64,000 nt of DNA from Bacillota bacterium (GTDB lineage Bacteria; Bacillota; Sulfobacillia; JACIYH01). The DNA lies in the NCBI GenBank assembly GCA_030019365.1, contig JASEFA010000011.1, forward strand, positions 1 through 64,000, read 5' to 3'. Below the pieces are notes generated by a model, which saw only the letters and a program-made list of their open reading frames with translations, made no database searches and was not told where the DNA came from. The position numbers were made by a program, and so were the translations under genes. Positions 1 to 5,725 of the stretch are shown here, one piece after another (position 1 is the stretch's first letter; each line of letters begins with the position of its first letter).

Positions 1-47
1 CACGCCGCCAGCGTTCGTCCTGAGCCAGGATCAAACTCTCCGTGAAT
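1..47 (-). rRNA. rrs: 16S ribosomal RNA, 5' end (partial)
   Basis: The reverse complement of bases 1-39 is the universal bacterial 16S start (AGAGTTTGATCCTGGCTCAG followed by the GACGAACGCTGGCGGC block). Only the first 45 or so bases are inside the window; the gene continues leftwards. The mature 5' end is placed about 8 bases before the AGAGTTTG block. The rRNA operon is transcribed away from oriC, as expected for leading-strand rRNA. Confidence 0.95.
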
Positions 48-255
48 CATGGATCTCGCCGCGCCGGGCCGTCTGACGACGTACCGGCGGTTAGCGAGCA
101 CCTTTCGTGGGCGGGGCACGTCGCTCAGCGAACTTTGCCCCGCCCCGGAGGTCGATCCACGCCCATTGCTGGGCCGCAAAGCCATCTCACAAGGCTCGCA
201 CGCTGTTCGGTTTTCAAGGACCGGTCGCGGGGCTGTCGGCCCCACGCAGTTCGTT

Positions 256-284
256 AAGATAGCACCGGACGACGTCGCTGTCAA
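256..284 (-). promoter_or_regulatory. rRNA operon promoter
   Basis: On the minus strand a perfect -35 TTGACA (279-284) and a -10 TATCTT (256-261) are separated by 17 bases. The start would lie about 200 bases upstream of mature 16S. The transcribed leader holds a CCTTGAAAACCGAACAG block at about 203-219, which resembles the boxA/antitermination leader of Firmicute rRNA operons. Confidence 0.8.
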
Positions 285-453
285 GTACCCCTCGCCGAAC
301 CCGAACCTCGTCGATTGCGCGTCTCGCCGATTGCCGCGGGATTGAACCCACGATCGACCGGCGTACCCCTGGTCGATTGCTCGTCGAGGCGTTGCATGAG
401 CCGCCCGGCCGGCGGCCTCGGGGACCAATCGCTGGCCTCCACGGCCGCCCGTG

Positions 454-476
454 AAAAGGGAGTGCCGGGCACTCCC
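454..476 (-). terminator. Intrinsic terminator of the tRNA-Glu unit
   Basis: An 8-bp perfect stem (GGGAGTGC/GCACTCCC) with a three-base loop at 458-476 is followed by TTTT on the minus strand. It sits 15 bases downstream of tRNA-Glu and upstream of the rRNA promoter, so it insulates the two units. Confidence 0.8.
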
Positions 477-490
477 TCGTCAGTCGATAG

Positions 491-566
491 TGGTAGCCCC
501 AAGGGGATTCGAACCCCTGCCACCGCCGTGAGAGGGCGGCGTCCTAGGCCTCTAGACGATGGGGCC
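491..566 (-). tRNA. tRNA-Glu (anticodon CTC)
   Basis: A full cloverleaf with an encoded CCA end. The anticodon stem CCGCC/GGCGG encloses loop CTCTCAC, giving anticodon CTC. The T arm is GGTTCGAATCC. It forms its own unit between a consensus promoter and an intrinsic terminator just upstream of the rRNA operon. Confidence 0.95.
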
Positions 567-597
567 ACGCGCTCTTTGCTGTCAAGGACCAGACCTC

Positions 598-626
598 ATT
601 ATAGCACGCCTCCACCGCGTCTGCAA
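598..626 (-). promoter_or_regulatory. Promoter of tRNA-Glu
   Basis: -35 TTGCAG (621-626) and -10 TATAAT (598-603) with a 17-base spacer, and TGC immediately before the -10 (extended -10). The start falls about 25 bases before the tRNA. Confidence 0.8.
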
Positions 627-654
627 CCGCAAGCGGCAAATGCAGATCGCCGCA

Positions 655-685
655 GGCGCGGATCGCGTATGTGCGGCGCGGATCG
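655..685. repeat. 11-bp direct repeat between tRNA-Glu and the ferritin-like gene
   Basis: GGCGCGGATCG occurs at 655-665 and 675-685, a 20-base period, about 30 bases upstream of the tRNA-Glu -35 and in front of the divergent gene at 739. It belongs to a set of promoter-proximal repeats in this window. Confidence 0.6.
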
Positions 686-738
686 GCACCGGACAGGGCG
701 ACCCGGGAATAGATTGTAGGCGACCGGGAGGTGCAGTC

Positions 739-1170
739 ATGCCTCAAGACCTGCAGCGCATACTGACCTTGCTGAATGGAGACCTGGCCTGGGAGTACGC
801 GGCTCTGGTCCAGTACGTCCAGCATGCCAGCATGCTCACCGGACCGCAATACGTGGCGGTCATAAAGGAGCTGCTGCAACACGCCCAGCAGGAGCACGAG
901 CACGCCGTGATCCTCAGCGACCTGATCCAGTATCTGGGCGGCATACCCACAGTCGAGGTTTCCCAGAGACAAACGTCCCTGGACAACGTGGAAATGCTGC
1001 GCCAGGACCTGCAACTCGAGTACGATGCCCTCAGCAGGTATCTGCAGCGGATCAAACAACTGGAGGATCTGGGCCTTTACGACTCGGCCCAGAAGATCAG
1101 GAACATCGCCGTGGTGGAGCAAGAACACGCCATCGATCTCGAGAAGGCTCTCGGCATCCGCAAGGGGTGA
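739..1170 (+). CDS. Ferritin-like di-iron protein (bacterioferritin type)
   Basis: A 143-residue four-helix protein with the spacing of di-iron carboxylate ligands of the ferritin-like superfamily: Glu19 in the first helix, Glu52/His55 (ExxH) in the second, Glu94 in the third and Glu127/His130 (ExxH) in the fourth. Proteins of this group bind a di-iron centre and store iron or reduce peroxide or oxygen in the cytoplasm. The ATG at 739 follows GGGAGG with good spacing; an upstream in-frame extension would run into the tRNA-Glu promoter. It stands next to superoxide dismutase (convergent), which suggests oxygen defence. The exact subfamily (bacterioferritin, Dps or rubrerythrin-like without rubredoxin) is not settled by sequence reading. 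Confidence 0.8.
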   Translation: MPQDLQRILTLLNGDLAWEYAALVQYVQHASMLTGPQYVAVIKELLQHAQQEHEHAVILSDLIQYLGGIPTVEVSQRQTSLDNVEMLRQDLQLEYDALSRYLQRIKQLEDLGLYDSAQKIRNIAVVEQEHAIDLEKALGIRKG

Positions 1171-1206
1171 GGGCGGGTGCGTCGCCGGCTCATGCGGGCC
1201 ACCCGC

Positions 1207-1869
1207 TCAGAGGACACTCATGTCGTTCATGGCTGCCACCAGGCGCCGGTCCACATCCGCCCAGTTGACGACGTTCCACCAGGCCGCGACGTAATCACCC
1301 CGGCGGTTCTGATAGTCCAGGTAGTAGGCGTGTTCCCAGACGTCGGTCACCAGCACGGGAATGCCGCCCCACTGGGTGAGGTCCTGATGCTTTTCCGCCG
1401 TCAGGATCTCCAGCCGACGCCAGTAAGGCTGCCACACGAGGATCGCCCATCCCGAGCCTTCGGCCTGTTCGGCTGCCGCCGTGAACTGGGCGCGGAAGGC
1501 GAGGAAGTTCCCGAAGGCCCGGTTGATTTCCGCGGCCAGCAGCCCCTCCGGCCTGCCTCCGCCGCGCGGACTCATGTTGGTCCAGTAGACGCTGTGCAGG
1601 ATATGGCCTGACCCGTGAAATGCCAGTTCCCGCTCCCAGTGCTTGACGAGGCTGAAGTCGCCGGACTCACGGGCCGCCACCAGGGCCAGTTCCGCCCGAT
1701 TCAGCCCTCTTACATAACTGAGGTGATGGCGGTCATGGTGAATACGGAGCGTGGTGGCGCTGATATACGGCTCCAGGGCATCGTAGGAGTAGGGCAGCGG
1801 TGGAAGCACATGTCCTCCCGGCGGCACAGGCTGCGGCTGGCCAACCCACTTTGTTCCCCCTTCGTGCAC
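1207..1869 (-). CDS. sodA: Superoxide dismutase, Fe/Mn family
   Basis: Converts superoxide to peroxide and oxygen. The N-terminal helical domain and C-terminal alpha/beta domain are both present. Metal ligands are His44 (HHDRHH), His92 (HILHS), Asp176 and His180 in the family signature DVWEHAYY. The position that holds glutamine in typical Mn enzymes (NQD) appears to carry His161 (EKHQD), as in some archaeal or cambialistic enzymes, so the metal cannot be called. I chose the GTG at 1869, which has GGGAGG 8 bases upstream; the in-frame GTG at 1878 is only two bases from that ribosome site. About 20 residues precede the canonical LPPLPY start; no clear signal peptide is visible. Confidence 0.92.
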   Translation of the reverse strand: MHEGGTKWVGQPQPVPPGGHVLPPLPYSYDALEPYISATTLRIHHDRHHLSYVRGLNRAELALVAARESGDFSLVKHWERELAFHGSGHILHSVYWTNMSPRGGGRPEGLLAAEINRAFGNFLAFRAQFTAAAEQAEGSGWAILVWQPYWRRLEILTAEKHQDLTQWGGIPVLVTDVWEHAYYLDYQNRRGDYVAAWWNVVNWADVDRRLVAAMNDMSVL

Positions 1870-1990
1870 AGGGTGCACCTCCCTCTCCCAGTATTACGTT
1901 AACATTGGGCGGAACGTGCCGGCCGCACCGTGGACCTGCAGATCCAGCGGCGGCCACGGACAGCCCTGCCTGACCGCCCGGGGACGCACA

Positions 1991-2050
1991 GGCGTCCGCA
2001 CGCGGGCGTAGCGCCGGGCGCATCGGTGGCGCCCGCCGCACGCGGACGCC
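1991..2050. repeat. Long imperfect inverted repeat
   Basis: GGCGTCCGC (1991-1999) pairs with GCGGACGCC (2042-2050), and inside it GCGGGCG (2002-2008) pairs with CGCCCGC (2030-2036). It fills the divergent gap between sod and the tRNA-Gln promoter. No T-run follows on either strand, so it is not an ordinary terminator. Confidence 0.5.
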
Positions 2051-2069
2051 CGCGCTGACGCGCGACTGG

Positions 2070-2098
2070 TTGTGGGGACCTGATGAGCGTGGTATAAT
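2070..2098 (+). promoter_or_regulatory. Promoter of tRNA-Gln
   Basis: -35 TTGTGG (2070-2075) and a perfect -10 TATAAT (2093-2098), 17-base spacer, with TGG directly before the -10 (extended -10). Confidence 0.75.
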
Positions 2099-2140
2099 GA
2101 TCTGCGGTCGCAACACAATCGAACCAAGACGTTCTTGTGT

Positions 2141-2215
2141 TGGGGGATCGGCTAACCGGTAGGCCAGATGACTCTGGATCATCCAGCGGAGGTTCGAATC
2201 CTCCTCCCCCAGCCA
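2141..2215 (+). tRNA. tRNA-Gln (anticodon CTG)
   Basis: Acceptor TGGGGGA/TCCCCCA, anticodon stem GATGA/TCATC around loop CTCTGGA giving anticodon CTG, T arm GGTTCGAATCC and an encoded CCA. Gene relics follow directly downstream. Confidence 0.93.
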
Positions 2216-2255
2216 AACTTTTCTGTGTGGAAGACTGAGCATAAATCCTCTGCTC

Positions 2256-2384
2256 CGCCACGCCCGCGAGGGCCATGTGCGGCTGTTCGTCCCGGTTTAC
2301 ATTGCGCTGGCCCGCGCGGTGCGCGGCCAACTGGTCACTGCGGATGAGCGGCTGGCCAACGCGCTCGCCTCACTAAGCCCGTAA
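2256..2384 (+). pseudogene. C-terminal relic of a PIN-domain (VapC-like) protein
   Basis: In the frame ending TAA at 2382-2384 the translation contains YIALARAVRGQLVTADERL followed by ANAL, the usual C-terminal end of VapC-type PIN-domain ribonucleases (the TAD segment carries the last acidic active-site residue). There is no start codon or N-terminal half with the first catalytic aspartate, and no antitoxin gene beside it. It begins about 40 bases after tRNA-Gln, a common landing place for mobile DNA. It is most likely a leftover of a toxin-antitoxin locus. The 3' end overlaps another relic on the opposite strand. Confidence 0.55.
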
Positions 2385-2503
2385 CCCTCCACCAGGCGCC
2401 CTCCGGTGAGTTCCTCAAAGCGGGCCTGCACCTCACCCGGCAGGGACGCAGAACCGGAGCCCGGGTAAAACCGCAGCCAGGGCTTGGGGGCTTCGACTGA
2501 CAT
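2297..2503 (-). pseudogene. Internally deleted long-chain acyl-CoA synthetase relic
   Basis: The ATG at 2503 has a good ribosome site (GGGAGGTG). The first residues (KPWLRFYP) match the usual N-terminus of FadD-type acyl-CoA ligases. The frame then jumps to PGEVQARFEELTGGRLVEGY plus GLSEAS, which in intact enzymes lies some 300 residues further on, in the central adenylation motif. After GLSEAS the similarity stops and the frame reads antisense to the PIN relic. It therefore looks like a fadD gene with a large internal deletion and a lost C-terminal half. No active ligase could be made: the P-loop and the C-terminal domain are missing. Confidence 0.6.
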
Positions 2504-2643
2504 GTCTGGCACCTCCCGGCCTCTCGTGCTGTACCCAGTTCGCCGCCGGCCAGAAAATTCCTTCCCGTCCGCATGTTCTGTTACCGTGACGCCCTGGCCC
2601 CGGCCGACAACAGCCACCGCGCGCCGGGCCGGCAACGACCGCC

Positions 2644-3492
2644 CTATGCCCGGCCGGAGCAGCCAAGGAGGCGGATCTTCTCGCGCACCACGGCAGCCAC
2701 TTCGTCCCGGGCCCGGGCGAGATACGGGCGGGGATCCACCCCCGCCGGGTCTTCCGCCATGGCCTGCGCCAGCCCGTGCTTGAACGCCACATTGAGGGAG
2801 GTGGCGAAGTTGACCTTGCAGATGCCTGCCCGGATGCCATCTCGCAGGCTGTCGTCCGCCACCCCCGAGCTCCCATGGAGCACAAGGGGCACTCCCGTTA
2901 CCCGGCGGATCGCTTCCACGCGATCCACGTCCAGCACCGCCTGCTGTCGCGTCATCTGGTGGACACTGCCCACGGCCACGGCCAGCGCATCGATGCCCGT
3001 CTCCCGTACGAATCGAGCGGCTTCGTCGGGATCGGTCATCAGGGCGCGTACTGCCTCCTCCGTCACGCCCACCCGCGGCACGCGGCCGAGCTCGCCTTCC
3101 GCCGACACTCCCGCCGCCCGGGCCCAGTCCACCACCTGTCGCGTCAGCCGCATGTTCTCCTCGAGCGGCAAAGCCGACCCGTCGAACATCACCGAGGTGA
3201 ACCCGGCCCTGATGCACTCCCGCACCAGGTCAAGGTCGCGGCCATGGTCGAGATGTAGCACCACCGGGACGGGAGCCTCCCGTGCCGCCACCTTCACCAT
3301 TTCGGTAATGTGCGCCAGCCCGGCGTGACGGATAGCACCCTGACTGGCCTGAACTATCACCGGAGACCGCTCGGCCACGGCGGCCGAGACGATGGCCTGC
3401 ACGTACTCCAGGTTATTGGCGTTGAATGCCCCCACGGCGTAACCCTGCGCGGCAGCCGGTCGGAGCACTTCCCGTAGTGTCACCAGCGGCAC
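2644..3492 (-). CDS. fba: Class II fructose-bisphosphate aldolase
   Basis: Zinc-dependent aldolase of glycolysis and gluconeogenesis, cleaving fructose-1,6-bisphosphate to DHAP and glyceraldehyde-3-phosphate. The 282-residue TIM barrel has the family signatures: NANNLE near residue 24, the catalytic Asp82 and zinc ligand His83 in LDHG, Glu134 in the EGELG segment, His178 in SVH, His206 in VLHGSSG, and a late phosphate-binding segment KVNFATS. GTG start with an AAGGGGG ribosome site. The length is typical. Tagatose-bisphosphate or another ketose-bisphosphate is an alternative substrate that cannot be excluded from motifs. It stands alone on the minus strand just upstream of the HAD gene's 3' end and may be cotranscribed with it. 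Confidence 0.9.
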   Translation of the reverse strand: MPLVTLREVLRPAAAQGYAVGAFNANNLEYVQAIVSAAVAERSPVIVQASQGAIRHAGLAHITEMVKVAAREAPVPVVLHLDHGRDLDLVRECIRAGFTSVMFDGSALPLEENMRLTRQVVDWARAAGVSAEGELGRVPRVGVTEEAVRALMTDPDEAARFVRETGIDALAVAVGSVHQMTRQQAVLDVDRVEAIRRVTGVPLVLHGSSGVADDSLRDGIRAGICKVNFATSLNVAFKHGLAQAMAEDPAGVDPRPYLARARDEVAAVVREKIRLLGCSGRA

Positions 3493-3596
3493 AACCGTTA
3501 CCCCCTTCTCTCCCCGTCCACCCGCATCGCCGCTCTCACGGCAGCATGCACAGTCACTCCGGACAATGCCTCCTGGTCATTCCAGGCGATCTCCGA

Positions 3597-4463
3597 TCAA
3601 AGCCACCGGAGGACATCGGCGACACTGTCCACTACCAGATCCGGGTGTGTCGCCCCAGGGCCAACAGCCGCAGCGGATTTGCCGGTCCGCACCAGGATGG
3701 CGAACGCGCCCACCGCCCGGGCTCCGGCCACATCGCTGGCCGGGTCATCCCCCACCACCGCCACTTCATCGGGTGCCAGCCCCAGGTCCTCCAGGCACAT
3801 GGCGAAGAAATCCCGTGCCGGCTTCCCGAGTACCCTGGCCTGTTTCCCCGAGGCGTATTCCAGAGCGGCCACCAGCGCTCCGGTATCCAGGTTGGTCCCG
3901 TCCGGTGCGAAGAAGTATCGCCCCTTCTGGAGCGCCACCAGATCGGCGCCGCCCAGCAACTGCCGGAAGGCCTCGTTGAGCATGCGGTAATCGACCTGAG
4001 GGCAGTAGCCCACCAGGACGCGGTCAACCTGTCGCCCGCCAGAGGCATACTCCTGGAGGTCCTGCCCGGCAGAAGCACCCGCGGGGCGGCCAGCCTGCTG
4101 CCCGGCAAAGGCACGCGGGCGGAGGAAGTCCTCCAGGTCAGGTCCCACCAGGCAGTGCCAGCACCGGTCGGGTTCAGCCTGCATGAGACGCAGCGCCACC
4201 AGCGGAGGGTTGATCACCTCGCCGCTGCGGACGTCCAGCCCCAACCCGAGCAGATGGGCACGGACGCTCTCCGGAGGGCGGGAATCGATGTTGGTGGCAA
4301 AGCGAAGCAGCAGGCCGCGACGGCGAAATTCGGTAAGGGCGACCTCAGCCCCGGGGATCAGCCTCCCCCGAAAGGTCAGCGTCCCGTCAACGTCCAGCAG
4401 CAATGCCTTCCACCGCAAGTAGCCCACCCCCGGCCTGGAGGAAATCAACCCTATGTCGCTCAA
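3597..4463 (-). CDS. HAD-superfamily phosphatase, NagD/subfamily IIA type
   Basis: A 288-residue haloacid-dehalogenase-type hydrolase. Motif I is DVDGTL (nucleophile Asp24, Asp26), motif II is the FATN segment, the conserved lysine is in GKP, and motif IV is VVGDDPASDVAGA near the C-terminus. The large insert between motifs II and III corresponds to a C2 cap as in NagD, p-nitrophenyl-phosphatase and phosphoglycolate phosphatase-like proteins. The insert contains a low-complexity Ala/Gly/Gln stretch near residues 120-140, which probably forms a loop. The physiological substrate is unknown. It lies divergent from tRNA-Ser(TGA), whose promoter begins about 30 bases beyond the gene's start. Confidence 0.8.
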   Translation of the reverse strand: MSDIGLISSRPGVGYLRWKALLLDVDGTLTFRGRLIPGAEVALTEFRRRGLLLRFATNIDSRPPESVRAHLLGLGLDVRSGEVINPPLVALRLMQAEPDRCWHCLVGPDLEDFLRPRAFAGQQAGRPAGASAGQDLQEYASGGRQVDRVLVGYCPQVDYRMLNEAFRQLLGGADLVALQKGRYFFAPDGTNLDTGALVAALEYASGKQARVLGKPARDFFAMCLEDLGLAPDEVAVVGDDPASDVAGARAVGAFAILVRTGKSAAAVGPGATHPDLVVDSVADVLRWL

Positions 4464-4494
4464 CTGACGTCGTCTTTTTCGGCCTTGCCTCCCG

Positions 4495-4503
4495 TGCTAT
4501 AAT
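4495..4503 (+). promoter_or_regulatory. Extended -10 promoter of tRNA-Ser(TGA)
   Basis: TGCTATAAT: a perfect -10 (4498-4503) preceded by TG. No convincing -35 lies at the right distance (a T-rich stretch at 4475-4479 only), so the promoter appears to depend on the extended -10. Confidence 0.65.
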
Positions 4504-4543
4504 GGCTGATGACGCGGGCCTTCGCCCTCGGCCTTCGCAGCGC

Positions 4544-4635
4544 GGAGGGGTGACGGAGCGGTTTATCGTGGCGGTCTTGAAAACCGTTGCGGGACTTAGC
4601 ACCCGCCGTGGGTTCGAATCCCACCCCCTCCGCCA
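4544..4635 (+). tRNA. tRNA-Ser (anticodon TGA)
   Basis: Acceptor GGAGGGG/CCCCTCC, long variable arm (GCGGG...CCCGC), anticodon loop CTTGAAA giving TGA, T arm GGTTCGAATCC, discriminator G and an encoded CCA. One of four serine tRNAs in the window. Confidence 0.95.
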
Positions 4636-4644
4636 GGTCCGAGC

Positions 4645-5109
4645 CTAGTTCACGTCGCCCAGATACACAGGTCCCCCTTTACGGGTTTGGGGAATCAGTT
4701 CCTTCAACACGGCCGGGTACAGCCGGTATTGTCCCAGTTCATCCAGGTCAAGCCACACCACAGAGACCTGGTTCGCATCCGGGTTGCTACCGAGGGCGGG
4801 GGCGGCTTCCCCGGCCAGCGCGCACGAAAACATGAGTTCAACCTGGTGTACGTCACCGTCGTACTCGGCGAACTCGTGGTTCCGTCCGATGTACTCACGC
4901 ACGTACAGCAGGTCTCCCACGTGTACCGTCACCCCGATTTCCTCCATGCACTCCCTCTGCAATGCCGAGACCATGGTTTCCCCGGGGTGCTGGCCTCCTC
5001 CCGGCAGGAGGTAGTAGTCCCCCCACGGGTCCCTGTTCCGCGTGACCAGGAGCTGTCGGTCCCGGATGATGACGGCCCTCACCGACACCCTGACCGCACT
5101 CACCGCCAT
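4645..5109 (-). CDS. Nudix hydrolase
   Basis: A 154-residue single-domain protein with a complete Nudix box: Gly38, five residues, Glu44, seven residues, then RECMEEIGV at 52-60, matching Gx5Ex7REUxEExGU. Nudix enzymes cleave nucleoside diphosphates linked to another moiety, using Mg2+ bound by the REUxEE glutamates. The substrate cannot be told from the box alone. The ATG at 5109 gives the standard domain start; the frame stays open further upstream, but that stretch lacks domain similarity and is repeat-rich. Convergent with tRNA-Ser(TGA), with only 9 bases between. Confidence 0.85.
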   Translation of the reverse strand: MAVSAVRVSVRAVIIRDRQLLVTRNRDPWGDYYLLPGGGQHPGETMVSALQRECMEEIGVTVHVGDLLYVREYIGRNHEFAEYDGDVHQVELMFSCALAGEAAPALGSNPDANQVSVVWLDLDELGQYRLYPAVLKELIPQTRKGGPVYLGDVN

Positions 5110-5274
5110 CCCCCCTGGGGCCTCAAGGGAACACACCCGGGACACCTTCGGCACCGAAACGCGCTTTCCCTGCGCGGCGCCACGTGACGCGCACGTGCGC
5201 CCGTGCCCCGTGCGCACGGTGGTCACGAGACGGCGTACCGGGCAGTCGCTGCCGGGTGCTGTGTCGCGTGTCGC

Positions 5275-5320
5275 GTGCCCGACAGGCGCGTCGCGTGCCC
5301 GACAGGGGGGTGTGCCCGAC
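5275..5320. repeat. Three copies of GTGCCCGAC before the tRNA-Ser(GCT) promoter
   Basis: Copies at 5275-5283, 5295-5303 and 5312-5320; the first two are part of a 16-base repeat (TCGCGTGCCCGACAGG, 5271-5286 and 5291-5306). The last copy ends two bases before the -35 at 5323. Confidence 0.7.
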
Positions 5321-5322
5321 GC

Positions 5323-5351
5323 TTGCCTGATAACGGTCCGTCTGCTAGAAT
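5323..5351 (+). promoter_or_regulatory. Promoter of tRNA-Ser(GCT)
   Basis: -35 TTGCCT (5323-5328), -10 TAGAAT (5346-5351), 17-base spacer, TGC before the -10. Confidence 0.75.
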
Positions 5352-5362
5352 TGGTGGCGTGC

Positions 5363-5456
5363 GGAGGGGTACTCAAGCTGGTTGAAGAGGCGAGTTTGCT
5401 AAACTCGTAGTGGGGCGCAAGCTCCAGCGCGGGTTCGAATCCCGCCCCCTCCGCCA
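5363..5456 (+). tRNA. tRNA-Ser (anticodon GCT)
   Basis: Acceptor GGAGGGG/CCCCTCC, anticodon stem CGAGT/ACTCG around loop TTGCTAA giving GCT, long variable arm, discriminator G, encoded CCA. The long variable arm first suggests leucine, but the anticodon is serine. About 270 bases with no visible feature follow before the next gene. Confidence 0.95.
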
Positions 5457-5725
5457 GCCGACCAAGGTACAGCGCCAACAGCTTCGCGGAGGGATTATGT
5501 TCTAGTCGCCCACACTTGCTATTCCCGTTTCCAGACCAGCCCAGCCCGGACGGTTCGCCAGCAAAGGCCCTGGAGAAGAGCCTACTGGTATAGATCGATC
5601 AGGCCACTGCCCAGTCTTGCGAGAGAGCCTCGGCCTGCTCCAGCACGGTGCGGAGAGCACGGGGGTCCGGGGGACGGAGGGAGCCAGAAGCCCGCCGGCA
5701 GGCGCCGAGACGGGGGGAATGAGCG

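Noticed and set aside
2504-3217. Minus-strand frame extending the acyl-CoA synthetase relic upstream through the aldolase gene
   Set aside because: It reads the aldolase gene in a wrong frame; the relic itself has its own ATG and ribosome site at 2503.
5363-5456. tRNA-Leu
   Set aside because: The long variable arm suggested leucine at first, but the anticodon loop TTGCTAA gives GCT, serine.
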